From Duganella phyllosphaerae (lineage in GTDB: Bacteria > Pseudomonadota > Gammaproteobacteria > Burkholderiales > Burkholderiaceae_D), in NCBI RefSeq assembly GCF_001758785.1, contig NZ_LROM01000090.1, positions 62,001 through 126,000 of the forward strand: DNA of 64,000 nucleotides, given 5' to 3'. The notes under the pieces were generated by a model. The model made no database searches. It saw only the letters and a list, made by a program, of their open reading frames with translations, and was not told the origin of the DNA. Made by a program: the position numbers and the translations under genes. Below, in pieces: positions 53,600-63,267 of this stretch (position 1 is its first letter; each line of letters starts with the position of its first letter).

Positions 53600-53632
53600 T
53601 GCTACTGCTACTTGCTACGGTTGCTGCAACAA

Positions 53633-55591
53633 TTACTTGTTGTCTTTGACTTCTTTGAAGTCGGCATCGACCACGTCGTCCTGTGGCTTGGCTTGCTCGG
53701 CGCCTGGGGCACCTTGCGCGCCCGCACCGGCACCAGCAGCACCCTCGCCGCCAGCTGCCTGCTGCGCCTGCATGTCGGCGTACATCTTCTCGCCCAGCTT
53801 CTGCGAAGCGGTGGTCAGGGCGGCCACTTTGGCGTCGATGTCGGCCTTGTCGCCCGATTTGATCGAACCTTCGAGGTCGGTGATCGAAGCTTCGATCGCT
53901 TCCTTCTCCGACGCTTCCAGCTTGTCGCCGTATTCGGTCAGCGATTTGCGGGTCGAGTGCACCAGGGCATCAGCCTGGTTGCGCGATTCGGCCAGTTCTT
54001 TCACTTTCTTGTCTTCTTCGGCGTTGAGCTCGGCGTCCTTCACCATTTTCTGGATTTCCGCTTCGGTCAGACCGGAGTTGGCCTTGATCGTGATCTTGTT
54101 CTCTTTGCCGGTGGCCTTGTCCTTGGCGCCCACGTGCAGAATACCGTTGGCGTCGATGTCGAAGGTCACTTCGATCTGTGGCGTACCGCGCGATGCTGGC
54201 GGGATGCCTTCCAGATTGAATTCGCCCAGGCCCTTGTTACCGGCCGCGATTTCGCGCTCACCCTGGTAGACCTTGATGGTCACGGCAGGCTGGTTGTCGT
54301 CGGCGGTCGAGAACACTTGCGAGAACTTGGTCGGAATCGTGGTGTTCTTGTGAATCATCTTGGTCATCACGCCACCCAGGGTTTCGATACCCAGCGACAG
54401 CGGCGTCACGTCCAGCAGCAGCAAGTCCTTGCGTTCGCCCGACAGGACCGAACCTTGAATTGCAGCGCCCACAGCCACGGCTTCGTCCGGGTTCACGTCC
54501 TTGCGTGGATCCTTGCCGAAGAACTCTTTCACTTTTTCCTGCACCTTCGGCATACGGGTCATACCGCCGACCAGGATGATGTCGTCGATGTCCGAGACTT
54601 TGACGCCGGCATCCTTGATGGCGATGCGGCATGGCTCGATGGTGGCGATGATCAGCTCTTCCACCAGCGATTCCAGCTTGGCGCGGGTCATTTTCAGGGT
54701 CAGGTGGACCGGCGCGCCGTTCGCCATGGCGATGTACGGCTCGTTGATTTCGGTCTGCTGCGACGACGACAGTTCGATCTTGGCGCGCTCGGCCGAAGCC
54801 TTGATGCGCTGCAGGGCGATCGGATCTTTTTTCAGGTCCAGGCCGTTGATCTTCTTGAATTCGTCGATGATGTAATCGATGATGCGCTGGTCGAAGTCTT
54901 CGCCGCCCAGGAAGGTGTCGCCGTTGGTGGCCAGCACTTCAAACTGCTTTTCACCGTCAACGTCGGCGATTTCGATGATCGAGACGTCGAACGTGCCGCC
55001 GCCCAGGTCATACACGGCGATCTTGCGGTCGCCCTTTTCGTTCTTGTCCAGGCCGAATGCCAGTGCGGCAGCGGTTGGCTCGTTGATGATGCGCTTGACG
55101 TCCAGGCCAGCGATACGGCCGGCGTCCTTGGTAGCCTGGCGCTGCGAGTCGTTGAAGTACGCTGGTACGGTAATGACCGCTTCGGTCACTTCTTCGCCCA
55201 GGTAGTCTTCAGCGGTTTTCTTCATCTTGCGCAGCACTTCAGCAGAAATCTGCTGTGGCGCCAGTTTCTTGTCGCGCACGCCGATCCACGCATCGCCGTT
55301 GTCGGCTTTGGTGATCGTGTAAGGCATCAGGCCGATGTCTTTCTGTACTTCTTTTTCGTCGAACTTGCGACCGATCAGGCGCTTGACCGCGAACAGGGTG
55401 TTCTTCGGGTTGGTCACCGCCTGGCGCTTGGCCGGGGAGCCGACGAGAATTTCACCATCTTCTTGATAAGCAATGATCGACGGCGTCGTACGTGCGCCTT
55501 CGGCGTTTTCGATTACCTTTGGCTGACCGTTTTCCATGACGGAAACGCAGGAATTCGTGGTTCCCAGATCGATACCGATAATTCTACCCAT
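53633..55591 (-). CDS. dnaK: Chaperone DnaK (Hsp70)
   Basis: 652 residues, full length. [17 protein letters not shown] at residue 4, [15 protein letters not shown] near 195 and [13 protein letters not shown] near 340 are the three Hsp70 signatures of the ATPase domain. The substrate-binding domain and lid follow; the C-terminal tail is Gly/Ala-rich and ends [15 protein letters not shown], the conserved EEVKDxK-type end. Between grpE (68 bases) and dnaJ, under the sigma-32 promoter before grpE. Confidence 0.98.
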   Translation of the reverse strand: MGRIIGIDLGTTNSCVSVMENGQPKVIENAEGARTTPSIIAYQEDGEILVGSPAKRQAVTNPKNTLFAVKRLIGRKFDEKEVQKDIGLMPYTITKADNGDAWIGVRDKKLAPQQISAEVLRKMKKTAEDYLGEEVTEAVITVPAYFNDSQRQATKDAGRIAGLDVKRIINEPTAAALAFGLDKNEKGDRKIAVYDLGGGTFDVSIIEIADVDGEKQFEVLATNGDTFLGGEDFDQRIIDYIIDEFKKINGLDLKKDPIALQRIKASAERAKIELSSSQQTEINEPYIAMANGAPVHLTLKMTRAKLESLVEELIIATIEPCRIAIKDAGVKVSDIDDIILVGGMTRMPKVQEKVKEFFGKDPRKDVNPDEAVAVGAAIQGSVLSGERKDLLLLDVTPLSLGIETLGGVMTKMIHKNTTIPTKFSQVFSTADDNQPAVTIKVYQGEREIAAGNKGLGEFNLEGIPPASRGTPQIEVTFDIDANGILHVGAKDKATGKENKITIKANSGLTEAEIQKMVKDAELNAEEDKKVKELAESRNQADALVHSTRKSLTEYGDKLEASEKEAIEASITDLEGSIKSGDKADIDAKVAALTTASQKLGEKMYADMQAQQAAGGEGAAGAGAGAQGAPGAEQAKPQDDVVDADFKEVKDNK

Positions 55592-55659
55592 GATTTTCTT
55601 CCTCTTTGCTATGTTCTAGATGGTACTAATATGTGGAATTACTTTGTCTTTTCAAGTGC

Positions 55660-56205
55660 TTACTTTGCTTGCGCAGCAGTCACGATGGCCGGACGCAACA
55701 GGCGGTCGGCGATCATATAACCTTTTTGCAAGACAGCAACAACGGTATTGGCTTCCTGGTCCGCAGGCACCACGGCAACGGCCTGGTGCTTGTTCGGATC
55801 GAGCTTGTCGCCCTGCGCCGGCAGAATTTCCAGCAGGCGGTTTTTCTCGAACGCCGCGTTCAGTTGCTTGAGAGTCATTTCGACACCCTCTTTCAGCGAT
55901 TCGAGCGTTGGCGCTTCGACCTTCAGCGCCATTTCCAGGCTGTCCTTGACCGGCACCATGGCTTCGGCGAAGCTTTCCACCGCAAATTTATGGGCCTTGG
56001 CCACGTCTTCCTGGGCGCGACGGCGCATGTTTTCGCAGTCGGCCTTGGCGCGCATGAACGCGTCGTGGGTTTCCGCCAGGCGCGCTTCGGTACTGGCCAG
56101 TTGCTCTTCGAGCGAAGATTGCTGGTCCGGAGTCGATGGCGCTGCAGGCTCGGCAGCGGCGGCAGTTTCTGGATTGGGTACGGCTTGATTTTCCTGATCT
56201 TGCAT
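55660..56205 (-). CDS. grpE: Nucleotide exchange factor GrpE
   Basis: 181 residues. The N-terminal 40 residues are acidic/Ala-rich, followed by a long coiled coil (about 35-100; [20 protein letters not shown]) and the beta domain with NPNKHQAV-type segment [12 protein letters not shown] and [20 protein letters not shown]. It releases ADP from DnaK. AGGAG lies before the ATG. First gene of the grpE-dnaK(-dnaJ) heat-shock unit. hrcA is not adjacent. Confidence 0.96.
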   Translation of the reverse strand: MQDQENQAVPNPETAAAAEPAAPSTPDQQSSLEEQLASTEARLAETHDAFMRAKADCENMRRRAQEDVAKAHKFAVESFAEAMVPVKDSLEMALKVEAPTLESLKEGVEMTLKQLNAAFEKNRLLEILPAQGDKLDPNKHQAVAVVPADQEANTVVAVLQKGYMIADRLLRPAIVTAAQAK

Positions 56206-56262
56206 CTAAAGACTCCTACGATCGTATTTGTTTGATAAGGCGTTTATCACTGCACTGGCCAT

Positions 56263-56291
56263 AAATGGAGCGCTATCGCCGTATTTCAAGG
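56263..56291 (-). promoter_or_regulatory. Sigma-32 heat-shock promoter of grpE-dnaK
   Basis: Minus strand CTTGAAA-N13-CTCCATTTA, against the sigma-32 consensus CTTGAAA-N11-16-CCCCATNT. It is 58-86 bases upstream of the grpE start. No CIRCE inverted repeat was seen, so RpoH control is more likely than HrcA. Confidence 0.82.
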
Positions 56292-56409
56292 GGGTAGCGC
56301 AAGGTTGGCGCCAGCAGTGACGATGTAGCAAGCTGGGTATTTTAACAGGCTGGCACTCACCACCGGCAAGTGCTGATTATCGAAAAGTAGCAAGTACCCC
56401 ACACTGCTT

Positions 56410-56440
56410 GGGGTCGGACCCCGAACCGGGGTCCGACCCC
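56410..56440. repeat. GGGGTCGGACCCC hairpin repeat, copy 2
   Basis: GGGGTCGGACCCC-GAACC-GGGGTCCGACCCC, 26 bases beyond the hemH stop. Perfect 13-base arms. Same family as 45255-45283 and 63159-63188. Confidence 0.85.
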
Positions 56441-56465
56441 GGCCTTTCGCGCGCCAGCGGGCTTG

Positions 56466-57575
56466 TCAGTCGGCGGCACCGCGCGCCAGGGCTGCGGCGC
56501 GGCCCACTTCGGCATCCTTGCGGCGCGCCTCGTGCTCGGACGGACCGGCCTGGGTTGGCCAGCCGATCATGTGGTGCTCGGCAATTTCGGCCAGCGCCGA
56601 GATCCACTTGCGCGAGTCGTTCAGGCACGGGATGTAATGGAACTCGCGTCCGCCGTTCTGCTCGAAGTCGTGGCGCACTTCCATCGAGATTTCTTCCAGC
56701 GTCTCCAGGCAATCGCTGGTAAAGCCGGGGCACAGCACATCGATGCGGCGGACGCCGTCGCGCGCCAGCTGCGCCACCGTGGGCGCGGTGTACGGCTGCA
56801 GCCACTCGGCCTTGCCGAAGCGCGACTGGAAGGTCACGATATATTGTTCCGGCTTCAGACGCAGCGCGGTGGCCAGCAACCGCGCGGTCTTTAAGCATTC
56901 GCAGTGGTACGGATCGCCCAGCATCAGCGTGCGTTTCGGCACGCCGTGAAAACTGAGCACCAGCTTTTCCGGCCGGCCATGTTGATCCCAGTGCGCCAGC
57001 ACCGAGTCGCGCAGCGCGTGGATATAGCCTTCGTCATCGTGGTAGTTGCGCACGAAGCGCAGTTCGGGAATATTGCGCACCGAGCCGTAGTGCTTGAACA
57101 CGGCGTCGTAGATCGAGCCGGTGGTGGTGCCCGAGTATTGTGGGTAGGCAGGCAACACCAGGATGCGGTCGTGGCCGTCAGCCTTCAGCTTGTCGAGCAC
57201 GTCCGGCAGCGACGGCGAACCGTAGCGCATGGCCATGGCCACGGTCAGGTCCTGGTGGCCACGGTCTTCCAGCGCGCCGATCAGCTTGCCCGCCTGGGCA
57301 TCGGTATTGACTTTCAAAGGAGAACCTTCTGCGGTCCAGATGGTGGCGTATTTCTTGGCAGACTGGCTCGAGCGGAACGGCAGGATGATCAGGTTGAGGA
57401 TGAACCACCACACCGCGCGCGGCACTTCCACCACGCGGCGGTCGGACAGGAATTCCCGCAAATAGCGCCGCACCGCCGAGGTGGTGGGCGCATCGGGCGT
57501 GCCGAGGTTGACCAGCACCACGGCGGTGCGGCCAACGGTGCCGTGTTTGTACGGTGGTTCTTTTTTGAATGTCAT
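56466..57575 (-). CDS. hemH: Ferrochelatase
   Basis: 369 residues. Inserts ferrous iron into protoporphyrin IX. VVLVNLGTPDAPTTSAVRRYL near residue 20, LPAYPQYSGTTTGS near 140, the catalytic His in LSFHGVPKRTLMLGD near 208, and PGFTSDCLETLEEI near 285 (Glu). The start at 57575 has no strong Shine-Dalgarno sequence. Single gene between the heat-shock unit and recN. Confidence 0.96.
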   Translation of the reverse strand: MTFKKEPPYKHGTVGRTAVVLVNLGTPDAPTTSAVRRYLREFLSDRRVVEVPRAVWWFILNLIILPFRSSQSAKKYATIWTAEGSPLKVNTDAQAGKLIGALEDRGHQDLTVAMAMRYGSPSLPDVLDKLKADGHDRILVLPAYPQYSGTTTGSIYDAVFKHYGSVRNIPELRFVRNYHDDEGYIHALRDSVLAHWDQHGRPEKLVLSFHGVPKRTLMLGDPYHCECLKTARLLATALRLKPEQYIVTFQSRFGKAEWLQPYTAPTVAQLARDGVRRIDVLCPGFTSDCLETLEEISMEVRHDFEQNGGREFHYIPCLNDSRKWISALAEIAEHHMIGWPTQAGPSEHEARRKDAEVGRAAALARGAAD

Positions 57576-57652
57576 GTGGCAGGCGGCTATGAATTTGGAT
57601 TAACCCGCCATTATAGATAAGAAACCGCGCAACCACCTGACACCACAACGGT

Positions 57653-59299
57653 TCACGACGCCAGCAACTCCCGCGCATGCTGGCGCGTGGTGGCGGTAAT
57701 CTCGAGGCCGCCCAACATGCGCGCCACCTCCTCCACCCGTGCACCGGCATCGAGCACGTCGATGCGCGAGGCGGTCTTGCCGTTGGGAAGCGTGCGCTTG
57801 GCCACCTGGAAGTGCTGGCCGCCCTGGCTGGCCACCTGCGGCAAGTGAGTCACGCACAGCACCTGGCGCTCCTGGCCCAGCCGGCGCAGCAGGCGCCCCA
57901 CCACCTCGGCCACGGCGCCGCCGATGCCGCTGTCGACCTCATCGAAAATCAGCGTGGGCGTGGTGGCGGCTTTCGAGGTGATCACGGAAATGGCCAGCGA
58001 AATACGCGCCAGCTCACCGCCGGACGCCACCTTGGCCAGCGGCCGCGCGGCCACGCCGGCGTGGCCGGCGACCAGGAATTCCACCTGCTCCACGCCGTGC
58101 ACGCTGGGCTCGCACGGGTTGAGCGCGATATCGAAACGCCCGCCCGTCATGCTCAGTTCCTGCATCGCCTTGGTGACAGCGTCGGCCAACTGGCGGCCGG
58201 CGCGGGCGCGCACGGTGCTCAGTTTTTTCGCCATGTCGAGGTAGGCGTCCTTGAGCTTTTGCTCCTGCTTGCGCAGGCCTTCGATGTCGCTGGCGTCGGC
58301 CAGTTGCGCCAGGCGTTCGGCCTGTTTGGCGTGCTCTTCCGGCAGTTCTTCCTCGGTCACGCGGAACTTGCGCGCAGCCGAGTGGATCGCTTCCATGCGC
58401 GACTCCACCGCGCGCAGCCGCTCGGGATCGAGATCGACGCGGTCGAGATAATCGTTGATCGCGTACACCGCTTCCTGCAACTGGATGCGCGCCGGCTCGA
58501 TCAGATCGACCACCGCCTGCAAGCCGGTATCGACCGCCGCCAGCTTGCCCAGTTTTTGATTCAGTGACGACAGCTGCGAGATGATCGGGTGCTCTTCCGC
58601 TTCGGACAGCATCGTCAACGCTTCCTGCGCGCCTTCGAGCAAACTGGCCGCGTGCGACAGGCGGCTTTGCTCGTTGGTCACCTCGGCCCACTCGCCCGGT
58701 TTCACGGCCAGCTTTTCCAGCTCGTTCACCTGCCATTCCAGCCGCTCGCGCTCGTACAACACGTTGGCGGCGTTGGTTTCGAATTCTTCCAGCTGCCTGG
58801 CCACCGCGCGCCAGGCTTTATAGGCGGCAGCCACGGCGCGGGTGTCGGCGCCAGCCTGGCCATCGAGCAGCGCGCGCTGGGCATCAGCCTTCATCAGCGA
58901 CTGGTGGGCGTGCTGGCCGTGGATGTCCACCAGTAAATCGCCCAGCTCACGCAACTGGGCGGCAGTGGCTGCCACGCCGTTGATATAGGCTTTGCTGCGG
59001 CCGGCGTTGTCGATCACCCGGCGCAGCAGCGCGCCGCCCTCTTCCACTGCAAACTCGTGCGCCTGCAACCATTCGGCAGCCTGCGCGCTCGGGGAAAAAT
59101 CGGCAGTGATGTCGGCCTTGGCCGCGCCTTCGCGCACCACGCTGGCGTCGCCGCGGCCGCCCAGGGCCAGGGTCAGCGCATCGATCAGGATCGATTTGCC
59201 GGCCCCGGTTTCGCCGGTGAAAACCGTAAAGCCTGCGGAAAATTCCAGTTCGATCGAATCGACGATAACGAAATCACGGATGGACAGGGTGCGGAGCAT
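57653..59299 (-). CDS. recN: DNA repair protein RecN
   Basis: 548 residues. SMC-like ATPase for double-strand break repair. Walker A FTGETGAGKSILIDALTLALGG near residue 27, central coiled coils (about 160-370), and C-terminal VASGGELARISLAI (signature) and PTLIFDEVDSGIGGAVAEVVG (Walker B). It lies 31 bases after nadK; a LexA box before nadK makes it an SOS gene, as in many bacteria. Confidence 0.97.
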   Translation of the reverse strand: MLRTLSIRDFVIVDSIELEFSAGFTVFTGETGAGKSILIDALTLALGGRGDASVVREGAAKADITADFSPSAQAAEWLQAHEFAVEEGGALLRRVIDNAGRSKAYINGVAATAAQLRELGDLLVDIHGQHAHQSLMKADAQRALLDGQAGADTRAVAAAYKAWRAVARQLEEFETNAANVLYERERLEWQVNELEKLAVKPGEWAEVTNEQSRLSHAASLLEGAQEALTMLSEAEEHPIISQLSSLNQKLGKLAAVDTGLQAVVDLIEPARIQLQEAVYAINDYLDRVDLDPERLRAVESRMEAIHSAARKFRVTEEELPEEHAKQAERLAQLADASDIEGLRKQEQKLKDAYLDMAKKLSTVRARAGRQLADAVTKAMQELSMTGGRFDIALNPCEPSVHGVEQVEFLVAGHAGVAARPLAKVASGGELARISLAISVITSKAATTPTLIFDEVDSGIGGAVAEVVGRLLRRLGQERQVLCVTHLPQVASQGGQHFQVAKRTLPNGKTASRIDVLDAGARVEEVARMLGGLEITATTRQHARELLAS

Positions 59300-59330
59300 G
59301 GATGCCTGAAAGTGTGGTTGAACCGAGAGG

Positions 59331-60239
59331 TTAACTGAGTTTGCCTTCGCCCGACGGATACTCGTTCCAATGGAGTTTTTCGCGCAGGGTGTTGTAGTAG
59401 CTCCAGTTTTCCGGATGCAGGAAGTTGATCGTGTGCGGCGAGCGGCGGATCACGATCTGGTCTTGCGGCATCAGGCTGGCAAAGGTTTGCATGTCGAAGT
59501 TGACGCTGATATCGCGTCCGCGCACGATTTCCACCATGATCTCGCTCGACTCGGGCAGCACGATGGGCCGGTTGGACAGTGCGTGCGGCGCGATCGGCAC
59601 CATCACGATGCCGCCCAGCGCCGGGTGCAGCAGCGGGCCGCCAGCCGACAGCGCATACGCGGTGGAGCCAGTCGCGGTGGAGATGATCAGGCCGTCGGAG
59701 CGCTGGTTGTACATGAACTGGTTGTCCACGTCCACGCGCAGCTCGACCATGCCGGCGCCGGCGCCGCGCGCCACCACCACGTCGTTGACGGCCAGGCCCA
59801 GGTGGATGCTGCGCCCTTCGCGCAGCACGCTGCCTTCGAGCAGGGTGCGGCGTTCGGCCTTGAAGCTGCCGCCGAGGATACGGCCAAGCGCGTCGAACAT
59901 GCCTTCGAGCGGGATGTCGGTAATGAAGCCGAGCCGGCCCTGGTTGATGCCGATCAGCGGCACATTGAACGGCGCCAGCTGGCGGGCAATGCCGAGCATG
60001 GTGCCGTCGCCGCCCATGACGATGGCCAGATCGGCCTCGGCGCCGATCTCGGCGGCCGTCATCGAGCGGATGTCGGCAAAATGCGGCGCCAGGTCGAGCG
60101 CGGTTTGCTCCTCGAACACCACGGTGTAGCCGCCGGCGCGCAGAAAATCGACCACGCTGTCCACCGAGTCGGCGATGCCGTCGGTGTTCTTGCGCACGGC
60201 CAGTGCGATGGTGTGAAAGACGGCGTGCTTGGTAGTCAT
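59331..60239 (-). CDS. nadK: NAD kinase
   Basis: 302 residues. ATP-dependent NAD phosphorylation to [21 protein letters not shown] near residue 71 is the GGDGT motif; [21 protein letters not shown] and [22 protein letters not shown] are conserved. The start is [18 protein letters not shown] at 60239; an open extension to 60401 crosses the LexA box and is rejected. Heads the nadK-recN unit. Confidence 0.95.
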   Translation of the reverse strand: MTTKHAVFHTIALAVRKNTDGIADSVDSVVDFLRAGGYTVVFEEQTALDLAPHFADIRSMTAAEIGAEADLAIVMGGDGTMLGIARQLAPFNVPLIGINQGRLGFITDIPLEGMFDALGRILGGSFKAERRTLLEGSVLREGRSIHLGLAVNDVVVARGAGAGMVELRVDVDNQFMYNQRSDGLIISTATGSTAYALSAGGPLLHPALGGIVMVPIAPHALSNRPIVLPESSEIMVEIVRGRDISVNFDMQTFASLMPQDQIVIRRSPHTINFLHPENWSYYNTLREKLHWNEYPSGEGKLS

Positions 60240-60338
60240 AAAAATCTCGGCAAAAGTTGGCGGCGGCGACACGCAGCAGAGTAACCGATTACGTCGGCTT
60301 CTGCCATCACCGGCCAACCCACGGCCCGCACCGGTTTG

Positions 60339-60354
60339 CTGTACATATGAACAG
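60339..60354 (-). promoter_or_regulatory. LexA (SOS) box of nadK-recN
   Basis: CTGT-N8-ACAG is matched exactly (minus strand TACTGTTCATATGTACAGC), 100-115 bases upstream of nadK. It is the likely control site for recN through the nadK-recN transcript. Confidence 0.88.
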
Positions 60355-60443
60355 TATTTCGCGCAGTATAGTGTGCGCTTGCCCGGAGTGCAAGCATGCA
60401 ACGCCCGCGCGCCAATAAGTTGTCAGGATTCAAGGTGGCGACT

Positions 60444-60473
60444 GCGGCCATGACAACTCGCTAATATCGTTGA
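60444..60473 (+). promoter_or_regulatory. Upstream motif B shared with 11814-11843
   Basis: GCGG-N2-ATGACAACTCG-N-T-N2-TAT-N-GTTGA ends 23 bases before the small gene at 60497. 24 of 30 positions agree with motif A before the first S9 peptidase. Function unknown. Confidence 0.45.
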
Positions 60474-60496
60474 AACAACGAATCAGGGAGAACACC

Positions 60497-60751
60497 ATGC
60501 TCAAACAGGCCAACATCAATACCGAAGCCAAGGTCAAGGACGACGGCAAACCGCGCATGCCGCACGAGCGCGACGAGTCACCGGACGGTCACCAGCACAA
60601 GCAACGCACGATCATGGAACAAGCCGCCGCCGACGTCGAGAGCGGCATGGTCGATACCGACCGGCACAACAAGCCCGGCGTCGAACACGTCAAAAATCCC
60701 ACCCCGCGCGAAGCCACCGCCAAGCCGCTGCCAGACACCAAACAGGACTAA
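60497..60751 (+). CDS. Small polar protein, unknown function
   Basis: 84 residues, no membrane helix, no Cys, rich in Lys, Asp, Glu, Pro and His, so probably largely disordered. Segments: [38 protein letters not shown] and [31 protein letters not shown] before the ATG is a strong ribosome binding site, and the codon use matches the surroundings, which supports a real gene. Seven bases separate it from the next gene. I do not recognise the family. Confidence 0.72.
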   Translation: MLKQANINTEAKVKDDGKPRMPHERDESPDGHQHKQRTIMEQAAADVESGMVDTDRHNKPGVEHVKNPTPREATAKPLPDTKQD

Positions 60752-60758
60752 TCGAGCA

Positions 60759-62108
60759 ATGAACAACAGCCTACGTAATGCCATCCTGATCCTGACCGCC
60801 GCTGCGGCGCCGGCTGCCGCACTGGCCCAGACACCGGCGCCGACTGCCCCTGGCGCTTACCCGGTCGGCTTCGGCCCCAACCCGGTGCTGCCCAAGCCCG
60901 ACAAGTCCTTGATCCCCACCGTCAACGTGGCGCCGGTCGACCGCTGGACCGCGCAGGAAACCCCGCGCCCCGCCGCCGGCTTCACCGTCACCGCCTACGC
61001 GCGCGGACTCGACCATCCGCGCTGGATCTACACGCTGCCCAACGGCGACGTGCTGGTGGCCGAAACCAACGCCCCGCCCAAACCGGACGACAGCAAGGGC
61101 ATCAAGGGCAAGATCATGCAGCACCAGATGAAAAAAGCCGGCGCAGTCACGCCGTCCGCCAACCGCATCACTTTGCTGCGCGGAGTCGATGCGAAGGGCG
61201 TGGCGCAAACCCGCACCGTGTTCCTGCAAGGCCTCAATTCGCCGTTCGGCATGGCGCTGGTCGGCAACAACCTGTACATCGCCAACAGCGACGCGCTGGT
61301 GCGCTTCCCGTACAAGGAAGGCGACACCAGCATCGCTGCCGCCGGCACCAAGGTCATGGACCTGCCGGCCGGTACCCGCAACCACCACTGGACCAAGAAC
61401 GTCATCGCCAGCCCGGACGGCAAGTCGCTGTACGTTACCGTCGGCTCCAACAGCAATGTCGGCGAAAACGGCATGGAAGAGGAAGAAGGCCGCGCCGCCA
61501 TCTGGCAGTTCGACATCGCCAGCGGCAAGGGCCGCCTGTTTGCTACCGGCCTGCGCAACCCGAACGGCATGGGCTTCGAGCCGCAAAGCAAGGCGCTGTG
61601 GACGGTCGTCAACGAACGTGACGAACTGGGCAACGACCTGGTGCCCGATTACATGACGTCGGTGCGCGATGGCGGCTTCTACGGCTGGCCGTACAGCTAC
61701 TTCGGCCAGAACGTCGATACCCGCATCGAGCCGGCCAAGCCGGACCTGGTGGCCAAGGCCATCGCCCCCGACTACGCGCTGGGCGGCCATACGGCCTCGC
61801 TGGGCCTGGTGTTCTACGAAGGCAAATTGCTGCCGCAGGCTTACCAGGGCGGTGCCTTCATCGGCCAGCACGGCTCGTGGAACCGCAAGCCTTACAGCGG
61901 CTACAAGGTCGTGTATGTACCGTTCGCCAACGGCAAGCCGTCAGGTCCGCCGCAGGACTTCCTTACCGGTTTCCTCGACGCCAAGGGTAAAGCCCAGGGC
62001 CGCCCGGTGGGCGTGGCGGTGGATAAACCAGGCGCGGTGCTGGTGGCCGACGACGTGGGCAATATCATCTGGCGCGTGGCCCCTGCCGCGACAACCGCCA
62101 GCAAATAA
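60759..62108 (+). CDS. Sorbosone dehydrogenase family / PQQ-dependent sugar dehydrogenase-like protein
   Basis: 449 residues. A signal peptide is likely ([18 protein letters not shown], cleavage near residue 24), so it is periplasmic. The beta-propeller has [20 protein letters not shown] and [44 protein letters not shown] and [20 protein letters not shown], characteristic of sorbosone/glucose dehydrogenase-type propellers. PQQ as cofactor is family knowledge; substrate unknown. 7 bases after the small polar gene and 23 before osmC, so probably one operon. Confidence 0.9.
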   Translation: MNNSLRNAILILTAAAAPAAALAQTPAPTAPGAYPVGFGPNPVLPKPDKSLIPTVNVAPVDRWTAQETPRPAAGFTVTAYARGLDHPRWIYTLPNGDVLVAETNAPPKPDDSKGIKGKIMQHQMKKAGAVTPSANRITLLRGVDAKGVAQTRTVFLQGLNSPFGMALVGNNLYIANSDALVRFPYKEGDTSIAAAGTKVMDLPAGTRNHHWTKNVIASPDGKSLYVTVGSNSNVGENGMEEEEGRAAIWQFDIASGKGRLFATGLRNPNGMGFEPQSKALWTVVNERDELGNDLVPDYMTSVRDGGFYGWPYSYFGQNVDTRIEPAKPDLVAKAIAPDYALGGHTASLGLVFYEGKLLPQAYQGGAFIGQHGSWNRKPYSGYKVVYVPFANGKPSGPPQDFLTGFLDAKGKAQGRPVGVAVDKPGAVLVADDVGNIIWRVAPAATTASK

Positions 62109-62131
62109 CCATTCAACCCAAGGAGAAACAC

Positions 62132-62563
62132 ATGAGCAGTCAACACAGCGGTTCGGCAGTCTGGAGCGGTGGCCTGAAAGACGGTATCGGCAGCATTTCC
62201 ACCCAGACCGGGGTACTGAAGGAAGCGCCGTACGGCTTCAAGGCCCGTTTCGAAGACGGCCCCGGCACCAACCCGGAAGAACTGATCGGTGCCGCCCACG
62301 CGGGCTGCTACACGATGGCGCTTTCGGGCGTGCTGGGCGAAGCCGGCATGACCGCGCAAAAACTGGAAACCACGGCAGCCGTTACGCTCGACAAGGTCGA
62401 TGGCGGCTTCGCCATCACCAAGGTGCACCTGACCCTGCTGGCCACCATCCCCGGCGCCGACCAGGCCAAGTTCGAGGAAGCGGCCAACAAGGCCAAGGTG
62501 AACTGCCCGGTTTCCAAGCTGTTGAACGCCGAAATCACCCTCGACGCCAAGCTCCAGGCGTAA
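62132..62563 (+). CDS. osmC: OsmC family peroxiredoxin
   Basis: 143 residues. Reduces organic hydroperoxides with two Cys: [13 protein letters not shown] (near residue 59) and [11 protein letters not shown] (near 126). [23 protein letters not shown] and [10 protein letters not shown] are typical of the OsmC subgroup. CAAGGAGAAACAC before the ATG. The TAA stop is the first part of a 101-bp inverted repeat. Confidence 0.95.
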   Translation: MSSQHSGSAVWSGGLKDGIGSISTQTGVLKEAPYGFKARFEDGPGTNPEELIGAAHAGCYTMALSGVLGEAGMTAQKLETTAAVTLDKVDGGFAITKVHLTLLATIPGADQAKFEEAANKAKVNCPVSKLLNAEITLDAKLQA

Positions 62564-62662
62564 GCGGTTGACAAACCCTGCATAGCGGCGTTGCAGGGCC
62601 TCGCCGTACATTCGTACTGTCTTCGTCCCTGCGCCTTGCTCTGCAAGGTTTGTCAACCGCTT
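62562..62662. repeat. 101-bp inverted repeat element after osmC
   Basis: Outer arms AAGCGGTTGACAAACC and GGTTTGTCAACCGCTT are perfect 16-base inverted repeats. Pairing continues inward with mismatches over about 38 bases each side (TGCA, GCAGGG). The loop holds GTACATTCGTAC. It overlaps the osmC stop codon. It could be a strong terminator or a MITE-like element; no target duplication was seen. Confidence 0.8.
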
Positions 62663-62727
62663 CAAGCACTCAGCAGAGCTCGACCAAATCGCATAAAATC
62701 GCCGCTTGTTCATCACGAAAGACCACC

Positions 62728-63135
62728 ATGCGAATCCTGCATACGATGTTGCGAGTCGGCGATCTTCAGCGTTCGATCGATTTTTACACCAAGGTGCTGG
62801 GCATGCAATTGCTGCGCACCAGCGACAACCCGGAATACAAATACAGGCTGGCGTTCCTCGGTTACGGCGCCAATCCGGACCATGCGGAGCTGGAATTGAC
62901 GTACAACTACGGCACCACCAGCTATGACCTGGGCACCGCCTACGGCCATATCGCCATCTCGGCCGACGACATCTACGCCGCCGCAGCGGCAGTGCGCGCC
63001 AACGGCGGCGCGGTCACCCGCGAGCCGGGCCCGGTCAAGGGCGGCAACACGGTAATCGCGTTTGTCACCGATCCCGACGGCTACAAGATCGAACTGATCG
63101 AACGCCGGTTTGACGGCGCCGGCGCCGGGCTGTAA
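62728..63135 (+). CDS. gloA: Lactoylglutathione lyase (glyoxalase I)
   Basis: 135 residues. Isomerises the hemithioacetal of methylglyoxal and glutathione. Metal ligands of the vicinal oxygen chelate fold: His5 ([10 protein letters not shown]), Glu near 56 (HAELELTYN), His near 74 (AYGHIAIS) and Glu near 122 (YKIELIERR). [16 protein letters not shown] is conserved. The length suits the nickel-type E. coli enzyme. The start at 62728 replaces an earlier in-frame ATG without support. Confidence 0.96.
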   Translation: MRILHTMLRVGDLQRSIDFYTKVLGMQLLRTSDNPEYKYRLAFLGYGANPDHAELELTYNYGTTSYDLGTAYGHIAISADDIYAAAAAVRANGGAVTREPGPVKGGNTVIAFVTDPDGYKIELIERRFDGAGAGL

Positions 63136-63158
63136 TCGCCAACCCGCACGACTAAACA

Positions 63159-63210
63159 GGGGTCGGACCCCGCACGGGGTCCGACCCCAAGCACTTGGGG
63201 TCCGGCCCCA
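63159..63210. repeat. GGGGTCGGACCCC hairpin repeat, copy 3 (extended)
   Basis: GGGGTCGGACCCC-GCAC-GGGGTCCGACCCC at 63159-63188 plus a further partial unit GGGGTCCGGCCCC ending at 63210. It begins 24 bases after the gloA stop. Confidence 0.85.
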
Positions 63211-63223
63211 TCACGCGAGATGG

Positions 63224-63255
63224 AAAAATGGCGGGCCACACGGCCCGCCATTTTT
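63224..63255. terminator. Bidirectional terminator between gloA and DUF4394 gene
   Basis: Perfect stem AAATGGCGGGCC-ACAC-GGCCCGCCATTT with A-run on the left and T-run on the right. It can end both convergent transcripts. Confidence 0.88.
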
Positions 63256-63267
63256 ACGTCCAGCGCA

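Noticed and set aside
62562-62662. Inverted repeat as an insertion sequence.
   Set aside because: It is only 101 bp, has no transposase and no visible target-site duplication.
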